This document shows positions 57,501 to 64,000 of a stretch of 64,000 nucleotides of DNA, one piece after another (positions within the stretch are counted from its first letter, which is position 1; each line of letters begins with the position of its first letter). This stretch comes from Haberlea rhodopensis (Eukaryota; Streptophyta; Magnoliopsida; Lamiales; Gesneriaceae): NCBI GenBank assembly GCA_907163345.1, contig CAJQUN010000436.1, positions 62,001-126,000 of the forward strand. The letters run 5' to 3'. A program made the position numbers and the translations under genes. A model generated the notes under the pieces. That model ran no database searches and had not been told where the DNA came from. It saw only the letters and a list, made by a program, of their open reading frames with translations.

Positions 57501-57943
57501 TGCTTTTTCTTGCTCTGAAACCACATTATCTTCTATGAATACAATATAATATATATAGATATATTTATGTATCAACCTCTCTGTATTTGTATCAAAATAT
57601 AAGGAGGAATCTATGTTTATTTAATTTGGCAAAAGTGATAATCTGGTTTGTTACCATTCAATTCTCAGGTATGAGACGGGATGTTAACATGTTGATATTT
57701 CTCGACGTTAGAAAGGCTATGGAAGGTACGAATTTAAGGACCAACTACTGACTATTGAGGGAAAAAAAAGAGCTTTCGAGCTTTATTTATTGTCATTTAT
57801 CACTTTCTTTTCTTCCAGAGGGAATGAAGCTTTACATATCCGGGAATCGGGTGATTTTAACCGAGGGCTTCAGTGGAGCGGTGCCGGTGAAGTATTTTTT
57901 GAAGATAGAATCTTGGCCGAAGAGAGATCCCATTCCTTTTTAG
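54597..57943 (+). CDS. TPT1: tRNA 2'-phosphotransferase (Tpt1/KptA family)
   Basis: Exons: 54597-54649, 54743-54877, 55814-55961, 56390-56479, 57056-57110, 57201-57323, 57669-57725, 57819-57943. All are GT-AG and in phase, giving 261 codons plus TAG. The enzyme removes the splice-junction 2'-phosphate left by tRNA ligase, transferring it to NAD+. Family motifs are present in order: GRLLTRILRHMAFEL with the R-H pair, SDGYVKVQDLLKL (winged-helix part), DNKQRFSLLEESGELFIRAN with the RANQGHT motif, VHGTYRKNLESILEQGL, HFSCGLPTDGEVISGMRR, VNVLIFLDVRKAM, VILTEGFSGAVPVKYF. The R-H-R-R catalytic set expected of KptA looks complete. The N-terminus is a plant-type Gly/Arg-rich extension with no clear targeting signal. 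The ATG at 54597 was chosen because it is in frame through the first splice. Further upstream ATGs in the same frame (for example 54492) would add a Cys-rich stretch that is probably 5' UTR. Confidence 0.95.
57335..57606. repeat. 136-bp tandem duplication in TPT1 intron 6
   Basis: GATATTAGAATATCATGTTG begins at 57335 and 57471. The two 136-bp units differ at only a few positions, so the duplication is recent. It lies wholly between the splice sites at 57324 and 57668 and changes only the intron length. Confidence 0.93.
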
Positions 57944-58599
57944 ATGTGAGTGAAAGATGTCTTTACTCTTTCAAGATATGTGAGACCTTTCCTATTCCCT
58001 CTTTAAATAATTGAAGGGCGAACTTATTTTGAGATATATTACTCATCTCTTGTACTTATATTACTTATCTCCTGAAATTATAGACACTTGTTCTCTCTGC
58101 ACATGGATCAATGTTGTAATTTTCTTTATCGATTTACAAAGTTATTAATTGAATTCATTACTATAAAGAAATCATGCAATAAATTATTGTATGGATGTGA
58201 TATAATCGTGTTAAAGTTAAAGTTTTAAATCAATTAAGATTGTCTATACGAAGTTTGATGGGCATCCCATATTTGTTTAGAGTTTATACATTCCTTGTTG
58301 TTTGAACCGACCGTTGAAAGGTGTTCGTCCATTAGTCATGAGCAAAACATCATTGCTTTGTCTCTACGATATCCACACAATCGATTCGGTGAAAAGGATC
58401 TATGAAAGTTCAAGGTGTTAGCTCAAAGTTTCACAACGAAACGATTTTGTTTTCTCAAAATTCAAGTGCAATGCGGCTGAGTGTTTGTGTGTGTGTGTGT
58501 GATACTTTTTCCCAATCTACACCCTCGCATATAAAGTTTATACATACTTAGTGTCTAGGTACTTGACCTTTATTAGAACTCTTCAAATATCATGGATAA
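57944..58599. other. TPT1 3' flank, no gene
   Basis: 3' untranslated and intergenic sequence. A short (GT)n run lies at 58481-58500. Nothing else recognised. Confidence 0.5.
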
Positions 58600-59531
58600 A
58601 ACAAAATCATTAATTAGAATCCCATTTAAAATAAGATAACTACTTTAAATTCATGAAATGTGCTTCAATTTTTTGACCTAAGAATATTTTTATGTCTCAA
58701 GCAACGAGCAGTGACTTGCAATATCTCAAAGCTACCCAAATTATGGAATGTCAGTGAATCGACATAACCCATGTCATGTGATAAATGTTATCATGCAATT
58801 TAATCAATTTGTCCTAGGGTCTAAATCAAACACGAGTCATGAAAGATGTCGCACTAGCCTAGTTCAATATTTTTTTTCCTGATTCCCGAGCAAACCAGTA
58901 TAAACAAATGTGATTGATATCATATCGATTCATTCGAGTAGGACCATAATATTACTTCTCACTTGATAAAGAGCCCAAAGACATCACTAATGTTATATAA
59001 GAGAGACAAATCATATATTGATCACTCAACATCCATCTACATCATTTGTAACATATCCAATGGTTTCTTTATAGTTCACAGTGTTACAGGTAATATTAGA
59101 TAATGTCAAAAAAAAACATTTCTTTATGTTGTGATCTTTGGTGATCTCAAGTCCTAAAGATCACGTACATCATTATTACTATAAAAATTGTTTATAACAC
59201 TAATATAATAATCCATGTAATATTCTAATAGTTGGTCGGTCCAGCACATAATACTCTAACATATACATATATGTTGATTTGATATCATATTCGTGATAAA
59301 TGTCATCGATCAATATACATATTAGTCTCGATGTATTATTATTATGGTAATTCACAACAATATTTGGTTAGGAATAATTTAAATAATACATAATTATTCT
59401 GACTATATTACTATATTTATTTATATTATGTAGATATTAGAATAAATATAACAGTGAAAATACCATAAATAAATATCACAATAAATGTATATAAAATTAA
59501 TCATCCGATTTGTCTTGGACATACTTCCAAC
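58600..59531 (-). repeat. Decayed Tork/Angela-like copia LTR
   Basis: Read on -, the sequence follows the LTR at 49918-51398: GTTGGAAGTATGTCCAAGAC (compare TGTTGGGATATGCCCTAAGAC), then GATGTACGTGATCTTTAGGA, then AATTTGGGTAGC and GACATAAAA. There are many substitutions and gaps. No coding portion or second LTR is attached, so it is an old solo LTR or fragment. The boundaries are approximate. Confidence 0.65.
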
Positions 59532-60915
59532 CGCCACCCCCAAGGGGATATGCTGAATTTCCTTAGCTTATTCCATGTCAATCATTTCCTCTTTGAGGCG
59601 GTTCACACTTGTTTTCCCCATAAGGAAGGAGTAGCTATCAACATTATGTATTCCTTAGTGTGAAATTAAAATAAATATTGACGAAGTTAAAAAGACAAAG
59701 TTTACTATTTATAAAATTTTAATAAAGGATAGAAAAGGAGGGGTGCTTATAAACACTAGACAACCACACAATATTTGATGAATATGTGTTGGATTGATAG
59801 ACCCCACGTTGTGTTCCTTAGAATAGATGGAAGTCCTCAAAATTTTAAGATTGGATCAGGATTGCCCTCGAATGAATTAAGTGGCTTCCATTCACAATCC
59901 AATCCCTTTCACTCCAAATCCAAAGAGAAGAAAGCAATAACCCCCTCATCAGCCACTTGACTCCTATGGATAATTCTTGTATGTATCGGGTCTTGCAAAC
60001 ACCAAGACACATACATACTTATACATACATATATATACATATTCATGTGTGTTGGTGCATGGCAAGACCAGGAGCATATAATACAACCAAGATATTTGAG
60101 TGTTCGAGTATTTATTTTTTTATTTATATTTTTCGGGTTTAAAACCATTTTGATCCATCTTATTTGCTATATATCAAAATGATTTATTGGCTTATGAATT
60201 CTCGGGTCCTCGGTCTGCCAAATTTCTCTCCAAAATTGAATTTTTTTTTTCTTTGTATGGATAATTACATTTGTTGTTCACTTATTTTTTGGAACCAAAA
60301 CCAATTTGATCCCCTTCCATCATCATTTAGTGATAAATTAACATTGTGAATCGAAGGACATTTCGTAAATGGAGGGATCTTTAGGCATATTACAAACAAG
60401 GATAAAAAACAAATTAGCAAAAATGGACGAAAATTAATTAAATCTTGAGCATATTCAAATGAAATCTTCAAACTTTACATATTGTTCTATAATACATTTA
60501 ACCGCCTTCCCAACTAAAATCTTGAGTCTTGAATAAGCTTATTCGAAAGTTCAAATTTTACGAGGATAAACAATTCCGACAAGTAAGAATACCAACTTGA
60601 GAAGATGGAAGAAATACATTCTTATTACCTTTTCAACTATGTAAAAGTGTAGCAGAGAACATTTTTAACCAATCAATATACATTGGATTACAAAATCAAG
60701 ACAAAGTTCAATTGCACAGACTCGGGGGAATTCATGTACCTATTAGATGTAATCCACTGCCCAAATTCTAAAACAACAGCTAAATTTTATCTTCTTTATT
60801 TAGGAAATCTCTAGTGGCATATTGTGAAATCGCCATACTGTTTACCAATGCAGAATCCAAAAGCAAGTTTTTTCGAGGAAGACGGTAACCGACCAAGAAT
60901 TGAGCATATAGAAGC
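59532..60915. other. Intergenic sequence and transketolase 3' UTR
   Basis: No gene family is visible. A run of ACATACAT/TATATA-like repeats lies near 60003-60050. Sequence from about 60640 to 60915 is probably the 3' UTR of the minus-strand transketolase gene. Confidence 0.5.
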
Positions 60916-63900
60916 CTAACAGAGTTCTTTAGCCGCAGCTACGACAGCTTCAGCTGTAATGCCAAATTCCTTGTATATTTTGCCAGCAGGTGCACTAGCT
61001 CCAAACCTGTCGATTCCAATGGCCTTACCTTTAGCCCCAACAATCTTTTCCCAGCCAAATGTTGATCCAGCTTCAATACTTACTCTAGCAGATACAGAAG
61101 CTGGCAAAACACTCTCCTTATAATCATCCGATTGCTCATCGAAAAGCTCCCAAGAAACGAAGGAGACGACTCTAACTGTCTTGCCTTCCTTTCTGAGTTC
61201 ATCGGCTGCTTTCGCTGCGATTTCCAACTCAGAGCCAGTTCCAATCAAAATGACATCAGGTTTATTACCAGATGAGTTGTCTGATATTGTGTAACCTCCC
61301 TTCGCAACACCGTCAATGGAGGTTCCAGGAAGTTGGGCCAGCTTTTGTCGAGAAAGAGCAAGAACCGATGGTCTCTTCCTGTTGAGGACAGCTACTTTGT
61401 ACGACCCAGCTGTCTCGTTGCCATCAGCTGGACGGAGCATTAATATGTTTGGCATTGCCCGGAAACTTGCCAAATGCTCGATAGGCTGATGAGTTGGCCC
61501 ATCTTCTCCGAGCCCAATTGAGTCATGGGTCATGACATAGATCACTCTAGCTTCACACAAAGCCGAGATTCTCATAGCTGCTCTCATGTAATCAGTGAAC
61601 ACAAAGAACGTTGCGCAATATGGGATGAGTCCAGGGCTGTGAAGGGCAATTCCATTGCATATGGCTCCCATACCATGTTCACGGACGCCAAACCGTACAT
61701 TTCGCTCTTCGGGAGTGTTTTTTTGGAAGTCACCAAACATTTTCAGAAGGGTCATATTAGATGAGGCAAGATCAGCACTGCCACCAAGAAGACCAGGGAG
61801 GACCTTAGCAAGAGCATTTAGGTTTTGCTGTGAGAGATTTCTGGTAGCATCACCAGGGTTCTCAGGGGTGTATGTCTGAATAGGAAAAAAATGCCAGAGA
61901 AATCAGAAACATGTACGAAGACGTTTAAACTAGGCAAAAATATTTGACATGGGCCTAAATTTGACAAAGATAAAGTCTAATAATTCATTGTGTTTTACCC
62001 ATTGCCCGTTGTTCATTGTTTAGATTAGAAGTACGGCAAACTCTTGCAAAATTTTCTGAAATGTATCATTTGATACTGATATCCCGTATTTTTAACATTG
62101 CTCTGTCAATTTATCTACATATTCGTCAATTTAATGAAATTTTTTACAACATTCCAATATGACAATATAAGAAGACAAAAATCAACTCACGGGAAGTGCC
62201 TTCTCCCAACCATATGGTAGTTCACCAGTGATGATGGATTTCAGCTCAGCAGCTTCTTCTGAATACTTCTTTTCGTATTCCCCAAACTTGGCATTCCACT
62301 GAGCTTCAAGGGAAGCACCATCAGGAACATGTCGGCTCCAATGTCTGCAAGAAAGATCATTTCACTGCTCATTCAAGTATTTCAAAGATAATTGTCCTGC
62401 TTAGTCCATAAAAAAATTGGCATCCTTACTTCTTCACATCATCGGGCACGTGGAATGGCTCGTAAGGCCATCCAAGGTTTTTTCTGGTGGCTTCAACTTC
62501 CTTGGTACCCAATGCACTTCCGTGCGCACTATATGAGTTGGCCTTGTTGGGGGACCCAAAACCAATGGTTGTCGTAACCTTCCCAAAATTAAAACAAATA
62601 TAACATTAATTAGTCCATAAAAGTTGCTATAATGCTTATTTTCTCTATGCTTGCAGTTAATATGACATGAGAAGGAAAGCAAAAGGAATCCATTCATCTC
62701 TTCATCATTTTCAAATTGCTCAAATGCAAAAACAAATGTCTGACCTTGATCATGGTGGGCTTGTCTTTCACAGCCTTTGCCTCCTTGATGGCAGCACGAA
62801 TTTCATCGTATCCCGTGTTACCATTCTTCACCCAGATTACATGCCAGCCAAGACTCTCAATACGGGTTTCAACGCTCTCGGTAAAAGCAATTTCTGTGTC
62901 ACCATCAATAGAGATGTGGTTGTCGTCATAGAAAGCAATCAGTTTTCCAAGTCCCCAATGCCCAGCAAGGGAGGCAGCTTCATTCGAAATACCCTCCATA
63001 TGACAACCATCACCCAAAATAACATATCTGTAGAGAAGCCAAAGTCAAGTCATACATGACGAAATTGTAATCTAAAGAGACAAGCAAGAATGATATCTTA
63101 CGTGTAATGGTCGACAATCTCGCAATCAGGTTTGTTATAGCGGGCGGCCAGGTGCTTCTCCGCAAGTGCCAAGCCAACAGCATTGGCAACACCTTGACCA
63201 AGAGGGCCTATACAAAATCGAATGAGAAAATCAACAAATCTTAATTCAACAACACCAGCACGTGAATTACAAAATTTTGGATTAAAATCATACCAGTGGT
63301 GACTTCAATACCAGGTGTCTCAAAGTTCTCAGGATGACCTGGTGTTTTGCTGCCCCACTGACGGAAATTCTTCAAATCCTCTTCCTGTCAAGAAGATTAC
63401 ATGATTACATTCAAGATTTAGTACCTAAATCAGCAAAGAATTTAGATGTATCACTAGCTCAGCAAAAATAGGAAAAGGCCAAGAGCACTTTAAAACTATA
63501 ACTATTTCACACAGAAATATTGAAGCCGGTTACACTCACACACCCCATAATTAAGCTAAAAACTGAAACTTTTATCAAAATTGCTCACACATCCACCTCC
63601 AAAATATCGCAAAAAACCCATTCTTCAATCAAGATTAAAAAAAAGTTTCCAAAAATTCAGATTCTCAAACTAAAACTTAAAATCAGCAAAAACCAACATC
63701 CAAACACAGCACACCCAACTGAGATCTACCAGAGACACAACTCCACAATCTTTCCAGTAACAAAATGATGCATGAATATGATTATACGAACATATTACAA
63801 CTCAACAAGAAAATTAGATGTACGTTAACATCAAAGCCACAACCTTTACAGCATCGTATCCCGCGAGATGTAGCAGCGCATACTGAAGCATACACCCATG

Positions 63901-64000
63901 CCCGGCGGAGAGCACAAACCGGTCACGATTAAACCAATAGGGATTCTTGGGGTTGTACCTCATCACTTCATCGTACAAAATATGACCCATCGGCGCACAG
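60916..64000 (-). CDS. TKL1: Transketolase, chloroplast type (5' partial)
   Basis: Exons in transcript order: 64000-63844 (continues past the window), 63384-63294, 63207-63102, 63027-62745, 62578-62430, 62344-62191, 61875-60916 (TAG at 60918-60916). All borders are GT-AG and the phases agree, giving about 632 residues here. Transketolase moves two-carbon units between sugar phosphates in the Calvin cycle and the pentose phosphate pathway, using thiamine diphosphate. Visible motifs: NRDRFVLSAGHGCMLQYALL, the ThDP/Mg motif GDGCHMEGISNEAASLAG with FYDDN, VTTTIGFGSPNKANSYSAHG, FVFTDYMRAAMRISAL, and the second signature GLGEDGPTHQPIEHL. No breaks or missing catalytic motifs were seen. The transit peptide and first exon sequence lie outside the window, so plastid location is inferred from similarity. 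The symbol assumes the major isoform. Confidence 0.95.

Noticed and set aside
1..64000. CRISPR array, operon, or an unknown defence-type system
   Set aside because: The window is plant nuclear DNA. The repeats are transposon ends, minisatellites and tandem duplications without spacer-repeat regularity.

Overview
The window is nuclear DNA of a dicot-type flowering plant. The evidence is intron-rich genes with canonical GT-AG introns, plant-specific gene families, a chloroplast-type transketolase, and dense Ty1/copia, Ty3/gypsy, hAT, LINE and Au-like SINE sequences. The species cannot be fixed from the sequence alone.

Three host genes are present. (1) A VAD1-like GRAM-VASt membrane protein gene on + runs from upstream of the window to a stop at 44987. 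Sixteen exons (1364-44987) join in phase to 550 codons plus stop, yet the gene fills about 43.6 kb because four introns (11.2, 14.7, 4.3 and 7.5 kb) are packed with transposable elements. (2) A complete tRNA 2'-phosphotransferase (TPT1/KptA) gene on + has eight exons, 54597-57943, and 261 codons. (3) The 3' part of a transketolase gene lies on -, with seven exons from 60916 to the window end.

Layout: 1-401, internally deleted gypsy element. 2434-7709, an LTR retrotransposon (TSD GTAAT) that carries an antisense fragment of a Mut7-C exonuclease-like gene and is itself split by a 2.9-kb hAT transposon (TSD TATATGTT). 9-11.6 kb, copia RT, LINE and SINE fragments. 13597-23362, copia element A (TSD AATAT) with copia element B (TSD ATAGT) nested inside. 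24588-27070, a gypsy-type solo LTR (TSD TTTAT). 28.4-31.5 kb, an old copia ruin. 34285-39515, a very young copia element C (TSD GTTTC) inside an older copia remnant. Downstream of VAD1 come an inverted-repeat element, a 474-bp tandem repeat, a gypsy/copia composite (47194-52282, flanked by CTTA) and a non-autonomous hAT element (53083-54260, TSD ACCTAGAT) just upstream of TPT1. A decayed copia LTR lies between TPT1 and transketolase.

Nearly all retroelements inside VAD1 introns are antisense to the gene. Target-site duplications were read directly from the sequence and give a relative order of insertions. The host genes do unrelated jobs (cell-death control at membranes, tRNA splicing, carbon metabolism) and are neighbours only by position. 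No CRISPR array, operon, or tRNA or rRNA gene was seen.
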